64,000 bases of DNA from VAZQ01 sp035293945 (GTDB lineage Bacteria; Pseudomonadota; Alphaproteobacteria; Rhizobiales; Xanthobacteraceae). A program made the position numbers and the translations under genes. The notes below the pieces were generated by a model. That model was not told the origin of the DNA, searched no databases, and saw only the letters and a list, made by a program, of their open reading frames with translations. The stretch lies in assembly GCA_035293945.1 (NCBI GenBank), contig DATGLV010000024.1:434001-498000 (forward strand), given 5' to 3'. This document shows, one piece after another, positions 23,268 through 32,820 of the stretch (positions are counted from its first letter, which is position 1; each line of letters starts with the position of its first letter).

Positions 23268-23912
23268 ATGGACAGCTTCGGTAATTATCCGCGGGAGAAG
23301 CCCTTCGATCCGTTCAGCGTCATGTTGTTCAAGGCGCTGCAGGTTGTCGCGTTTCTCTTCTTTCTGGCCCTCCTGGCGATGAACCCGCAGGCGCAGTCAG
23401 GCCAGGTCGAAAGCAAGGCTGAGTTCGTGGTCACCATGAACTGGCCGGACAATCATCCCGACGATATCGATCTCTATGTCGAGGATCCGCTCGGCAACAT
23501 CGCTTGGTACCACCAGCGCGAGGCCGGCTTCATGGTGCTCGACCGCGACGACCGCGGCGCCATGAACGACAGCGTCATGGTCAATGGAAAGAAGGTGGTG
23601 AGCCCGATCCGCCAGGAAATCGTCAGCCTGCGCGGCATCGTTCCGGGCGAATACACGGTCAACGTCCACTACTATGTGAAGTACTACCCGCAAACCCCGA
23701 CGGTGCCGGTTCCCGTCAAAGTCAAGGTCGAGAAGCTCAACCCGACCGTCGACATTATCTATGCCGACACTACCGTGCTTGAATATGTGGGCCAGGAGAA
23801 GACGGCGGTGCGCTTCAAGATCGCCGAGGATGGCCACGTCACCGACGTCTCCCACGCCGAGAAGTCGCTGATCCAATTGACGCGCCTGCCGCGCCGCAAC
23901 CCGGCCCGATAG
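23268..23912 (+). CDS. Single-span membrane protein with extracytoplasmic beta domain
   Basis: The product is 214 aa. A membrane span lies at residues about 22-42 (LFKALQVVAFLFFLALLAMN). It is followed by a domain with DDIDLYVEDPLGNIAWYHQR, EAGFMVLDRDDRGAMND and GIVPGEYTVNVHYYVKYYPQ. That pattern recalls beta-sandwich domains of secreted alphaproteobacterial proteins of unknown function. The gene stands alone: 250 bp upstream is non-coding with a GC-rich palindrome, and 190 bp lies to the next ORF. I cannot name a function. Confidence 0.65.
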   Translation: MDSFGNYPREKPFDPFSVMLFKALQVVAFLFFLALLAMNPQAQSGQVESKAEFVVTMNWPDNHPDDIDLYVEDPLGNIAWYHQREAGFMVLDRDDRGAMNDSVMVNGKKVVSPIRQEIVSLRGIVPGEYTVNVHYYVKYYPQTPTVPVPVKVKVEKLNPTVDIIYADTTVLEYVGQEKTAVRFKIAEDGHVTDVSHAEKSLIQLTRLPRRNPAR

Positions 23913-24100
23913 CACGTGTCAGAAAGCCGCTCCTCGCGAATCCGGAGCCGGTTTCTCCGGACGGGCGTCGACGCCGGGCAGGTCGCTGCCGACGCCGGTT
24001 TACCGGCCGTTAGCCACATCCCTTAGTCGAGAATTCACCCTGCACTGCGAAGGTGCGGGCCGGCGGCGGTAATGACGTACGCGTCGGGGGGGGAGGAAAA

Positions 24101-24445
24101 ATGCTGCTCGCTGCGCTCGCCGGGGCAAAGCTCGGGATTGGTATCATCAATATCGCGGCTCCGGGCGAGCTGCCGGTCGCCGAACCCGAAGTCTCAGATG
24201 TTGCCAAGGCGGCGGTGATGCGCCGGCTCGACAAGGCCGTGGTGCCGACCTTCCGCAATATCGTGGTCAAGCCCAGCGAGCGCATGCCCGGCTATGTGGT
24301 CTGCGGTGAATTCCGCAACTGGAAGACCAGCAATCCGGACGAGTTCGAGCGTTTCTTCGCCGTCGTTCCGGGCAGCTTTGCGCTGCTCGATCGCGACGGC
24401 GATGGCCTTGTGGACAAGTACTGGAAGCTCAACGGGTGCCGGTAA
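24101..24445 (+). CDS. Hypothetical protein
   Basis: The product is 114 aa. ATG 24101 follows a strong GGGAGGAAAA ribosome site; the frame is open upstream to 24053 with Gly-rich, unconserved sequence. The N-terminal 20 residues (MLLAALAGAKLGIGIINIAA) are hydrophobic and may be a signal. The rest (PTFRNIVVKPSERMPGYVVC, GEFRNWKT, FALLDRDGDGLVDKYWKLNG) resembles small periplasmic proteins with a Cys pair, but no family is recognised. Confidence 0.55.
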   Translation: MLLAALAGAKLGIGIINIAAPGELPVAEPEVSDVAKAAVMRRLDKAVVPTFRNIVVKPSERMPGYVVCGEFRNWKTSNPDEFERFFAVVPGSFALLDRDGDGLVDKYWKLNGCR

Positions 24446-24548
24446 TTGGTGCGGCGGCCGGAGGAGTTCGCGTTTCCGCTACTTTGACGCAATTTTGGGT
24501 ACCGCGAGGCTCAGCCCTCTTGCTTTTGGAACGCGCTTGGCTCTGTTT

Positions 24549-24656
24549 GCGGAGATTAGCGGAGATTGACCGCCTTATTTTCCGCTTTTAATGCGGAGAA
24601 TTCTCTTGCGTTTGCGGAGAATAAACGGCATAATCTCCGCATATGGCGCGGAGAAT
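24549..24656. promoter_or_regulatory. Six-copy repeat array at the first Fic promoter
   Basis: The 9-mer GCGGAGA(A/T)T occurs six times in 108 bp: at 24549, 24559, 24593, 24614 and 24648 on the top strand, and on the bottom strand at about 24632-24640. The fourth and fifth form an inverted repeat (TGCGGAGA 24613-24620, TCTCCGCA 24634-24641). The last copy overlaps the first codons of the Fic gene. This is the layout expected for autoregulation by a DNA-binding protein, possibly the C-terminal winged-helix-like part of the Fic protein. Confidence 0.7.
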
Positions 24657-25764
24657 GACCCGTTACATTCATGAATTGAAGGATTGGCCCAGGTTTCGTT
24701 GGAACCGAGAGGGCTTGGCCCAGCCATTAGTGGCCGTGCGCCACCGGCAGGGGCGGCTGCTCGGCCGAATGGAAGGGCTTGGGTTCCAGCTTCGCGCCGA
24801 GGCCACACTCCGCACGCTGACGGAGGAAGTGGTCAAGTCGAGCGAGATCGAGGGGGAGACCCTTGATCGGGATCAAGTGCGTTCCTCGCTCGCTCGTCGC
24901 CTCGGAATGGATATCGCCGGACTGCCGCCTGCGGATCGCCACGTCGAGGGTGTTGTTGAGATGATCCTCGATGCGACCGAGAATTTTGTTCAGCCATTAA
25001 CGGATGAGCGCCTATTCGGATGGCACGCCGCACTCTTTCCGACCGGGCGCAGCGGAATGCACAAGATCACCGTGGGCGGGTGGCGTACCGGACAAGCGGG
25101 GCCGATGCAGGTTGTCTCTGACCCCGAAGAGCGAAGGCGCGTGCATTTCGAGGCGCCGGAAGCATCCCGCCTCGAAAAGGAGATGCAAGCTTTCCTTGCG
25201 TGGTTCAACAGCGATAACGAGATCGATCCAGTTCTGAAGTCAGGGATTGCTCATCTTTGGTTCGTCACGGTTCACCCATTTGAAGATGGGAACGGCCGCA
25301 TTGCCCGCGCCATTGCTGACCAGCAGCTCGCCCGCTCGGAAAACAGCAAGCAGCGCTTCTACAGCATGTCCGCACAAATTCGCCAGGAGCGAAAGTCCTA
25401 TTACGACATTCTCGAAGCGACGCAGAAAGACAGTCTCGACATCACCCCATGGCTTGACTGGTTTCTCGGCTGCCTTGACCGTGCCTTCAGCGGCGCGGAG
25501 ACGATCTTAGGCTCGGTGCTTCGCAAGGCTAAATTCTGGGGGGTGCATGCGGGTGAGCCATTCAACGACCGGCAACGGAAGATCCTTAGTCGTCTAATTG
25601 ATGGGCTCGAAGGCAAGCTCACCTCTTCTAAATGGGCGAAGATCGCTCAGACTTCCCAGGATACGGCAGGGCGCGATATCGATGACCTCGTGAAGCGCGG
25701 CATCCTTGTCAAGGACGCCGCCGGTGGCAGAAGCACAAGCTATTCGCTCGCGGAGAGTGATTGA
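24643..25764 (+). CDS. Fic-family AMPylase-like protein (DUF4172 type)
   Basis: The product is 373 aa. The N-terminal block YIHELKDWPRFRWNREGLAQ is the DUF4172 domain. SSEIEGE at about residues 66-72 matches the inhibitory (S/T)xxxEG helix that blocks ATP binding. The Fic core motif HPFEDGNGRIAR is complete, with the catalytic His and the phosphate-binding Asn-Gly-Arg. The C-terminal 80 residues (FNDRQRKILSRLIDGLEGKL, ISSKWAKIAQ-like) look like a winged helix. It should transfer AMP to a protein hydroxyl when the inhibitory helix is released. The start may be 24643 or 24655 (MTRYIHEL); neither has a normal ribosome site. Confidence 0.9.
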   Translation: MARRMTRYIHELKDWPRFRWNREGLAQPLVAVRHRQGRLLGRMEGLGFQLRAEATLRTLTEEVVKSSEIEGETLDRDQVRSSLARRLGMDIAGLPPADRHVEGVVEMILDATENFVQPLTDERLFGWHAALFPTGRSGMHKITVGGWRTGQAGPMQVVSDPEERRRVHFEAPEASRLEKEMQAFLAWFNSDNEIDPVLKSGIAHLWFVTVHPFEDGNGRIARAIADQQLARSENSKQRFYSMSAQIRQERKSYYDILEATQKDSLDITPWLDWFLGCLDRAFSGAETILGSVLRKAKFWGVHAGEPFNDRQRKILSRLIDGLEGKLTSSKWAKIAQTSQDTAGRDIDDLVKRGILVKDAAGGRSTSYSLAESD

Positions 25765-25788
25765 AGTCTGCAAAGCACCACTGCCGCA

Positions 25789-26469
25789 CTACCGCCGATC
25801 GGCGGTCGCGACGAGCTTCGGCTCGGCCTGCAGGTCGATTGCGACCCAGTCGTTGTAGTTGAACTGCGATTGGCGCTTGACGAAGCGGTAGCCGGTCCTG
25901 TCCCAGGGAACGATCTGCTCGCGCATATTGTCCAGGATGAGGTCACCGTGATCGGTGCGGACCATCAGGATCAGATGGCCGTCGCCGTGCTGGTCGACCA
26001 CCACCGTCATCAAAAGCGCCGATTTGGGCCAGCCGGCTTCGACCAGAAGCTTGCGCTTCATGATGACGTAATCGTTGCAGTTGCCCTTGCCGTCGTCCGG
26101 ATAGGTCCACCAGTTGAGGATGTCCTGTTCGTAGATCTTGTAGTGATCCTCGTCGCCGAGCGGCTCGATCTCGCGGTTGACTATCCCGTTGATCTGATTG
26201 AGCTCGGCCCATGACTGGGACGTCAGCCGAACGAAGGTCGGCGAGAGCTGCGGCCCGCGGCACTCCTCCGGCTGGGCTTGGCAAAACAGGCGCCAGCCAT
26301 AGGGTGTGGGCTTGGCATCGCCGATCGGCGCGAACGAGACCCGGATGAAATTGAGTGCTGCGGCCGTGGGCGGCGCCGCCGAGGTGACCGCCAAGGTGAG
26401 GGCTGAGCTGACCGCGCAGGTTGCCAGCGCCGTGATTATCAGCGGAATCTTCTTGAAGGATATCTGCAT
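25789..26469 (-). CDS. Transglutaminase-like cysteine peptidase (BTLCP family)
   Basis: The product is 226 aa. A signal peptide or anchor (residues 9-30) is followed by the BTLCP domain: LNQINGIVNREI, the nucleophile Cys in GNCNDYVIMKRKLL, then DGHLILMVRTDHGDLILDNM supplying the His and Asp of the triad. In Pseudomonas the relative LapG cleaves a surface adhesin under c-di-GMP control; no LapD partner is visible here. ATG 26469 is preferred over an upstream in-frame ATG because it begins directly at the signal peptide. Adhesin cleavage is inference from the family. Confidence 0.85.
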   Translation of the reverse strand: MQISFKKIPLIITALATCAVSSALTLAVTSAAPPTAAALNFIRVSFAPIGDAKPTPYGWRLFCQAQPEECRGPQLSPTFVRLTSQSWAELNQINGIVNREIEPLGDEDHYKIYEQDILNWWTYPDDGKGNCNDYVIMKRKLLVEAGWPKSALLMTVVVDQHGDGHLILMVRTDHGDLILDNMREQIVPWDRTGYRFVKRQSQFNYNDWVAIDLQAEPKLVATADRR

Positions 26470-27159
26470 CTCGCGTCCCCGATCTTGCGGCGGCGAGCAT
26501 GGCAAATTCGCTTCAAGGTCGATTGAAAGGCGATCCTTGCATTTGCGCTTCTATTGATAGGTATTTACCGCGATACGTTAATCACCCAGATACCATCGCG
26601 CCGCGGGGTGCCCCCCTGTGCCGCGCAGCGCGGCCGAGGGCTTGAATATCATGAAAGGCTAATGCCGCGATGCGCCGCAGAACCCGAGACCGTTCCAAGC
26701 ATGAGGCCTTTGCCTGGAACGATGCCGGGTCAAGCGCGGAATGAGCGCTTTGGAGCGCCGCACTGTGCCCGGGACAGGGGGCGCTGCTGGGCTCATCATT
26801 GGGCGTCAAAAGGGACTCTGAGCACACCGCCATTTAATCCGTGAACGCGCGTTTGAAATCAGACAAGGACGCTGTCGTTTGTTTGTTAGCAGGTGCAGCA
26901 ACGGATCAAATAAGCTCGCGTTATTTGTGATAGCTGAAAACGACTGCGTGGCGCGCTGATGCGCCTGCGAGAATCCGTGATCGATTCAAACAAATACATG
27001 GCCGATGGCCAAAGTACCACCGCGCGCCAAAGCACCTCCATTCCTGCAGAGCACACAGACATTTTTGTCGTAGGTTCGGCAACGCGTGATTGAAACCCGA
27101 GGTGCATCGGCGTACGGTGAATCTAAACATGCGACTTTGTTTGGACGTGGGAGGGAGCG
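26470..27159. other. Long intergenic region without a convincing gene
   Basis: Open frames here are short and lack any conserved pattern. A REP-like unit lies at about 26690-26740 (GACCGTTCCAAG...CTTGCC/CGGGTCAAG), related to those at 36.65 and 57.43 kb. The last 30 bp contain the ribosome site GGGAGGGAG of the DUF1592 gene. Confidence 0.5.
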
Positions 27160-29619
27160 ATGCATCGTACCCGAGCACTGGCCACGGTAGGCATGGTAAT
27201 AGCGAGTGCGTCTTTATTGCTCGCAGCGGCGCGGCCGGCCGAGAATGCGTCTGGCGGAAGTCCCAATTCTGCACCTGCGCCTGCTCCCGCGCCGGTGATT
27301 GCCCATCCATCCGCATTTGATCAGCATGCGGTCTGGCAAACCTGGAAAATCTATTGCGATACCTGCCATTTTGGCCCCAAGGCGCGCGCAAACCTCAACC
27401 TCGAGGGCCTCGATCTCGCCAATCTCGATGCGAAAGGTGAGGTTTGGGAAAAGCTCTTGCGCAAGCTGCGTGCCCGCGAAATGCCGCCGCCCGGCATGCC
27501 ACGGCCCGATGATGCGACCTACGACGCGCTGGTGAAGGCGATCGAAGCCGAGCGTGATCGCGTCTCCGAGATCAGGCCCAATCCCGGGCATCCGACGCTG
27601 CATCGGCTGAACCGCACCGAATATGCCAACGTTATCCGCGATCTGCTCGCAGTAGACGTCGATGTCTCGGAAATGCTCCCCGCCGATGACACCGGCTATG
27701 GCTTCGACAATATCGGCGACGTGCTCCAGGTCTCGCCCTTGCTGATGGAGCGCTATCTGTCCGCGGCGGCCAAGATCAGCCGGGTTGCCGTCGGCGACAC
27801 CAAAATCCCGGTCGCGTATCAGACCTATCCGATCTCGCACGGCCTCAATCAATCCGATCGCATGAGCGAGGAGATGCCGCTCGGCTCCCGCGGCGGCACC
27901 GAGGTTCGCCACCGCTTTCCGGTCGACGGCGTGTACGAGATTTCGGTTCAGCTGGCGCGTGGCAAGGCCGACGAGTTCTTAGGCATGGGCACGGAGCGCA
28001 AGGTCGATTTGCGGCTCGATGATCGGCGGCTGGGCCTGTTCACCGTTGCGGCCAGTAAGGGCAAGGGGAGCGTCGATGCAGGCTATGGCGGCTTCGGCGG
28101 CGGAAACGATCCTGATGCGCACATGAAAGTCCGCCTGCCCGTCAAGGCGGGCTCCCATGAGCTATTGGCGACGTTCGTGAAAGATACCGTGGTCTCCGAA
28201 GATTTCGTTCCCAAGCGCGGCCGTGACGGGAATGACAAGGACTACTTTGAGGGCATCGGTGCCATCACGGTGGTTGGTCCCTTCGACGTGCAAGGGCCGG
28301 GATCGACGGAAAGCCGCGACAAGATATTCATATGCCATCCGGATGACCCGAGCGGAGAGCAGGCCTGCGCGGAGAAGATCCTCGGCAACCTCGCACACCG
28401 CGCCTATCGGCGGCCGATCGTGGCCGAGGACCTGCCGCCGCTCATGGCTCTTTATCGGCAAGGCGCGAAGACGGGCGGCTTCGAGGCGGGGATTCGTCTG
28501 GCATTGCAGAAGATCCTGGTCTCGCCCGAATTCATATTCCGTCTCGAGCTCGATCCGCCGGGTGCGGCGCCCGGCAGCGTGCACCCGGTCAGCGATGTCG
28601 AGCTTGCGTCGCGCATCTCCTTCTTCCTGTGGAGCAGCATGCCGGACGATGAGCTGCTCAGTGTGGCCGAGAGCGGGGGCTTGAGCGATCCGGCAGTGCG
28701 AGAGAAAGAAGTGCGGCGCCTGCTGGCTGACCCGCGATCAGAAGCGCTGGTGAAGAACTTTGTCGGTCAATGGCTGTTCTTGCGCAACATTCCACGGGTG
28801 CAGCCGGATTCGGGTGCGTTCCCGAACTTTGACGACAATCTGCGCCAGGCGATGGAGGAGGAGACGGAGCTTGTGGTCGACAGCACGTTGCGTGAGGATC
28901 GTAACGTCGCCGATCTGTTGACGACCGACTACACGTTCGTCAATCAGCGTCTCGCCGAGCACTACGGCATCAAGGGCATCTACGGCAACGAATTCCGCCG
29001 TATCTCGATCACCGATCCGAACCGCATGGGTCTGCTCGGTCAGGCGAGCATCATGACGGTGACCTCGTATCCCAATCGCACGGCCCCGACCATCCGCGGC
29101 AAGTGGGTGCTGGAGCAGCTGCTCGGCACACCGCCGCCGCCGCCGCCGCCCAACGTTCCGGCACTCAAGGACGACGGCTCTACCAAGTCGCTGACCATGC
29201 GCCAGCGCATGGAAGAGCATCGGGCAAGCCCGCAGTGCGCCGTGTGCCACCGGCTGATGGATCCGATCGGCTTTGCGCTGGAGAACTATGACGGCATCGG
29301 CCGCTGGCGCGAATTCGCCGGCGACGAAGGAACCGGCACCATTGATGCGTCAGGGGTTCTGCCCGACGGCACTGCTTTCGATGGCCCGGCGGGCTTACGC
29401 GACATCCTGGTGGCGAGGCGTGAGCAGTTCGTGCAGACCTTCACCGAGCGGCTCCTGACCTATGGGCTCGGCCGCGGTGTCGAGCAGTACGACGCACCCA
29501 TCATCCGCAGGATCGTGCGTGAGGCTTCCGCGGACGACTACAAATGGTCGTCCATCGTGCTTGGTATCGTCAACAGCAACCCGTTTCAAATGAGGAGGGT
29601 AAGCAATGGTAATAACTAG
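27160..29619 (+). CDS. DUF1592 (planctomycete-type) multidomain heme-motif protein
   Basis: The product is 819 aa. After a signal peptide (residues 1-28) comes a cytochrome-c-like motif YCDTCH (CxxCH, about residue 66-71). Then follow DUF1587 (LHRLNRTEYANVIRDLLAVD), DUF1595/DUF1592 (RAYRRPIVAEDLPPLMALYR, ...PRVQPD), DUF1588 with a second CxxCH (SPQCAVCHRLMDPIGFALEN) and DUF1585 at the C-terminus. The family is abundant in Planctomycetes and Acidobacteria, is exported and probably binds heme; its function is not established. The next gene overlaps its end by 14 bp. A Pro run (PPPPPPP) precedes the DUF1588 part. Confidence 0.85.
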   Translation: MHRTRALATVGMVIASASLLLAAARPAENASGGSPNSAPAPAPAPVIAHPSAFDQHAVWQTWKIYCDTCHFGPKARANLNLEGLDLANLDAKGEVWEKLLRKLRAREMPPPGMPRPDDATYDALVKAIEAERDRVSEIRPNPGHPTLHRLNRTEYANVIRDLLAVDVDVSEMLPADDTGYGFDNIGDVLQVSPLLMERYLSAAAKISRVAVGDTKIPVAYQTYPISHGLNQSDRMSEEMPLGSRGGTEVRHRFPVDGVYEISVQLARGKADEFLGMGTERKVDLRLDDRRLGLFTVAASKGKGSVDAGYGGFGGGNDPDAHMKVRLPVKAGSHELLATFVKDTVVSEDFVPKRGRDGNDKDYFEGIGAITVVGPFDVQGPGSTESRDKIFICHPDDPSGEQACAEKILGNLAHRAYRRPIVAEDLPPLMALYRQGAKTGGFEAGIRLALQKILVSPEFIFRLELDPPGAAPGSVHPVSDVELASRISFFLWSSMPDDELLSVAESGGLSDPAVREKEVRRLLADPRSEALVKNFVGQWLFLRNIPRVQPDSGAFPNFDDNLRQAMEEETELVVDSTLREDRNVADLLTTDYTFVNQRLAEHYGIKGIYGNEFRRISITDPNRMGLLGQASIMTVTSYPNRTAPTIRGKWVLEQLLGTPPPPPPPNVPALKDDGSTKSLTMRQRMEEHRASPQCAVCHRLMDPIGFALENYDGIGRWREFAGDEGTGTIDASGVLPDGTAFDGPAGLRDILVARREQFVQTFTERLLTYGLGRGVEQYDAPIIRRIVREASADDYKWSSIVLGIVNSNPFQMRRVSNGNN

Positions 29620-30994
29620 GAAATCGATTCCGCGCCGCGCCTTCTTGCGTGGGACGGGTGCGGCCTTGGCCTTGCCCTTGCTGGACGCCATGACGCCGGC
29701 CTTCGCGGTGGACAGCGCGCGGCCGATCCGCCTGGGCTTCATCGAGGTCCCCAACGGCATCATGAACCTGAACGGTGAGTGGACGCCGAAGACGGAAGGC
29801 GCCGATTTCGAGCTCACCCAGACGCTGCAGCCGCTCGCGTCCTTCCGCGACCGCATGCTGGTGCTGACCGGTCTCGATCAGCAGCAAAGCGCGGGCCTCG
29901 CCTTCGAGGTGGGCGGCGATCATCCGCGCGCCTGCACCGCATGGCTCACCGGCACCCATGCCAAGATGACGTCGGGAGCGGATCTGCACGCCGGAACCTC
30001 CGCCGATCAGATCGCCGCCAAGGAGTTCGGGAAATATACCCAGCTCGCCTCGCTCGAGATCGGCCTTGAGACGCCGGAAGTAGTCGGCGCCTGCGAGTCG
30101 GCCTATGGCTGCGCGTACTACAACACGATCTCCTGGCGCAACGAGACAACACCGCTGCCGATGGAGAACCGCCCGCGCGTGGTGTTCGAGCGCCTGTTCG
30201 GCGATTCCGGCTCGACCGATCCGAAGATACGCGAGTCTCTGCGCCAGGAAGACCGCAGCATTCTCGACGCGGTGAACGAGGACGTGAAGCGCCTGCGCGC
30301 CAAGCTCGGCGGGCCGGACCGCGGCAAGATCGAGCAGTATCTCGATGCGGTGCGCGATGTCGAACGGCGCATGCAGCTCGCCGAGGCGCAGGGCGATCGT
30401 CAGCTGCCGCAGGTCGCGGCCCCGGTCGGCATCCCCAGCGTCTTCTCCGATTACTACAAAGTGATGGCGGATCTGTTGGTGCTGGCCTGGCAGACCGACA
30501 TGACGCGAGTCATGACCTTCCAGATCGGTCACGAGATGAGCGGGCGCGCCTATCCGGAGCTCGGTTTCGGCGACTCGCACCATTCCGTGACACACCACCA
30601 TGGCGATGCGGACAAGATCGCGAAGACTGCGAAGATCAACGTCTTCCACACCGGCATGCTGGCCTATTATCTCGACAAGCTGCGCTCGACGCCCGACGGC
30701 GACGGCTCGCTGCTCGATCATTCAATGATCCTCTATGGCGGCGCGCTCAGCGACGGCAATCTGCATCTCTATACGAGCCTGCCGCTGCTCTTGGTCGCCG
30801 GCGGTGTCGGCGGCATCAAGGGCGGACAGCACATCCGCTACCCCAATCGTACGCCGATGACGAACCTGCTTCTCACCATGCTGGACAAGGCGAACGTGCC
30901 GCATGTCGAGAGGCTCGGCGACTCGACCGGAAGGCTCGAGCTGGTTGCCACGGAGCGCGCGGCCGACGCGCAGCAGAAGGGAAAGACCCTCTAA
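29606..30994 (+). CDS. DUF1552 protein with Tat signal
   Basis: The product is 462 aa. It begins with a twin-arginine signal (SIPRRAFLRGTGAALALPLL) and continues with the DUF1552 domain (PIRLGFIEVPNGIMNLNGEW, QTDMTRVMTFQIGHEMSGRA, GFGDSHHSVTHHHGD). The domain is related to sulfatase/DUF1501-like secreted proteins and always seems to travel with DUF1592 proteins. It overlaps the upstream gene by 14 bp, so the pair is translationally coupled and probably forms an exported complex. His and Asp residues around the SHHSVTHHHGD segment may bind metal. No enzymatic activity is established. Confidence 0.85.
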   Translation: MVITRKSIPRRAFLRGTGAALALPLLDAMTPAFAVDSARPIRLGFIEVPNGIMNLNGEWTPKTEGADFELTQTLQPLASFRDRMLVLTGLDQQQSAGLAFEVGGDHPRACTAWLTGTHAKMTSGADLHAGTSADQIAAKEFGKYTQLASLEIGLETPEVVGACESAYGCAYYNTISWRNETTPLPMENRPRVVFERLFGDSGSTDPKIRESLRQEDRSILDAVNEDVKRLRAKLGGPDRGKIEQYLDAVRDVERRMQLAEAQGDRQLPQVAAPVGIPSVFSDYYKVMADLLVLAWQTDMTRVMTFQIGHEMSGRAYPELGFGDSHHSVTHHHGDADKIAKTAKINVFHTGMLAYYLDKLRSTPDGDGSLLDHSMILYGGALSDGNLHLYTSLPLLLVAGGVGGIKGGQHIRYPNRTPMTNLLLTMLDKANVPHVERLGDSTGRLELVATERAADAQQKGKTL

Positions 30995-31130
30995 GGGGCG
31001 TCACCGACAAGACGAGCAGGTGCGTGGCCGCGCGCTCGCGGCCGCGCACCGGCTCAACAGAGACAGCTGCAATCAGAGACAGCTGCAATCGAGAACCAAT
31101 CGGAAAACGGCGACCAATCGGAGAATAGCG

Positions 31131-32660
31131 ATGAGCATCAGGGCAACGCTTCTGGCGGCCGCGCTCAGCGTGCCGTTGTTTGCTGGCACCGCGCTTGCCG
31201 GGGACAGCAGGAATCTGACCGAGGCCGTGAAGCAAGGAGACCACGAGGCGGTACGGGCCTTGCTCAGCGGAGCGCAGAAACCCGAGGTTGGCGGGCCCGA
31301 GGGCACCGCGGCGCTGATTTGGGCTGCCGAGCACAATGATGCGCGGATGGTGGACATTCTCTTGGGCGCCGGCGCGGATGCGAAGGCGGCGAACGAATAT
31401 GGCGCAACAGCGCTCTATGCGGCGGCCGCGAATGCCGATCCCACCGTCACCATGAAGCTTTTGGCGGCGGGAGCCGATCCCAATGCGCATTTGATGTCCG
31501 GCGAGACCGCGCTCATGGAAGCTTCGCGCGAGGGCAATATCGCGACGGTGCGCGCCTTGCTGGCGGCCGGCGCCGATCCCCAGGCGCGGGAGGTCAACGG
31601 CGGTCAAGATGCCCTGATGTGGGCGGTGTCGCAACGTCATGCCGCGGTCGCGGACGAGCTCATCCGCCACGGCGCCGACGTGAGCGCCCGCTCCAAGACC
31701 GGCTTCACGGCGCTGATGTTTGCCGCGCAGCAGGGCGACGCGCAATCGGCGCGCATTCTGCTCGACGCGAAGGCGGACCCCAATGAGGTCCTGCCGAAAT
31801 CGGGCGCGACGCCGCTGATCATCGCGAGCTCGATCGGCTTCCCGGACGTCGTGACGCTGCTGCTTGATCGCGGCGCCAACCCCAATACCGCGGATGCGAA
31901 CGGCTTTGCGCCCTTGCATCATGCGGTGCGCGATTCCGACTACGGCGTCGATCAGCTCACCAAGGCGACCGCGGTGCGGGTCGTGAAGGCGTTGCTTGCA
32001 CACGGCGCTGATCCGAACCAGCGGCTCAAGATCAGCGCCGAGGCGGCAGCGGCCGAGCGCAAGCTCAATGCCGGTGGTGCCGGTGCGCGCGCCAAGCGCT
32101 CGGCCATGACCATCACCGAGATCGAGCTCGATGGAGCGACCCCGGTCGCGCTCGCCGCCGAGGTGAACAATCTCGAGGCGATCAAGCTGCTGGTGGACGC
32201 GGGCGCCGACCCGCTCGTTGGCACCGAATCTGGCACCACTCCGCTGATGCTGGCTTGCGGGGCGGGCACCGATGTGCAGCGAGCGCGGTCGCTCGAGGAA
32301 CGCGCGACCGCCGTCCAGACCGCCCGCTATCTGGTCGAGCACGGCGCGGACGTGAACGCGGCCGGCCAGTTCGGGTGGACGGCGCTGCATTCCGCCTCCT
32401 ATCAGGGCCTGAATGACGTTATCGAGTTCCTGGCGAGCAAAGGCGCCAAGCTCGACGTCATGGATAGCCTCGGGCAGACGCCGCTCAGCATTTCGCTCTC
32501 GGTGCTCACCAAGGAGGCCGGCGCTCGGCGCCTGCAGGTCCCGCGCCGCTATCGGGCCGAGACCGCAAACCTGTTGTTGAAGCTCGGTGCGACGCCGCTC
32601 AACAAGTCGGGTGTGCAGGTCGTGCTGCAGCGCAATGGCGACTTGGTGGCCGGCGAATAG
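31131..32660 (+). CDS. Secreted ankyrin-repeat protein
   Basis: The product is 509 aa. After a signal peptide (MSIRATLLAAALSVPLFAGTALA) come about ten ankyrin repeats, for example TALIWAAEHNDARMVDILLG, DPNAHLMSGETALMEASREG and DVNAAGQFGWTALHSASYQG. One insert rich in Ala/Lys (around residues 300-325) breaks the repeat register. Ankyrin stacks mediate protein binding; here in the periplasm. The gene follows the DUF1592/DUF1552 pair, with which ankyrin genes commonly cluster, so it may scaffold that complex. ATG 31131 is chosen because the signal peptide starts there, although the frame is open further upstream. Confidence 0.85.
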   Translation: MSIRATLLAAALSVPLFAGTALAGDSRNLTEAVKQGDHEAVRALLSGAQKPEVGGPEGTAALIWAAEHNDARMVDILLGAGADAKAANEYGATALYAAAANADPTVTMKLLAAGADPNAHLMSGETALMEASREGNIATVRALLAAGADPQAREVNGGQDALMWAVSQRHAAVADELIRHGADVSARSKTGFTALMFAAQQGDAQSARILLDAKADPNEVLPKSGATPLIIASSIGFPDVVTLLLDRGANPNTADANGFAPLHHAVRDSDYGVDQLTKATAVRVVKALLAHGADPNQRLKISAEAAAAERKLNAGGAGARAKRSAMTITEIELDGATPVALAAEVNNLEAIKLLVDAGADPLVGTESGTTPLMLACGAGTDVQRARSLEERATAVQTARYLVEHGADVNAAGQFGWTALHSASYQGLNDVIEFLASKGAKLDVMDSLGQTPLSISLSVLTKEAGARRLQVPRRYRAETANLLLKLGATPLNKSGVQVVLQRNGDLVAGE

Positions 32661-32708
32661 CGGCCTAAGTCATAGTCATTGCCGGGCTATGGGCCGGGCA
32701 ACAGGTCA

Positions 32709-32778
32709 TTGCCGGACTTGATCCGGCAATCCAGTTTCTTCGAAGAGGATGGACCCGCGGGTCAAGCCCGCGGGTGAC
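32709..32778. repeat. Pair of REP-like palindromes
   Basis: The first hairpin is TTGCCGG (32709-32715)/CCGGCAA (32723-32729). The second has CCCGCGGG at 32754-32761 and 32767-32774. The 30 bp at 32749-32778 recur identically at 54467-54496, and a shorter inverted form lies at 54370-54390. It is a dispersed intergenic repeat between convergent genes, possibly acting as a terminator. Confidence 0.75.
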
Positions 32779-32820
32779 ACTTGAGTCCACTGAGCGCAAG
32801 GCCGCGGGTGACGCTTGAGT

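Noticed and set aside
26554..27391. Short frames in the 26.5-27.2 kb gap on both strands
   Set aside because: They cross REP-like repeats and show no conserved pattern or ribosome site.
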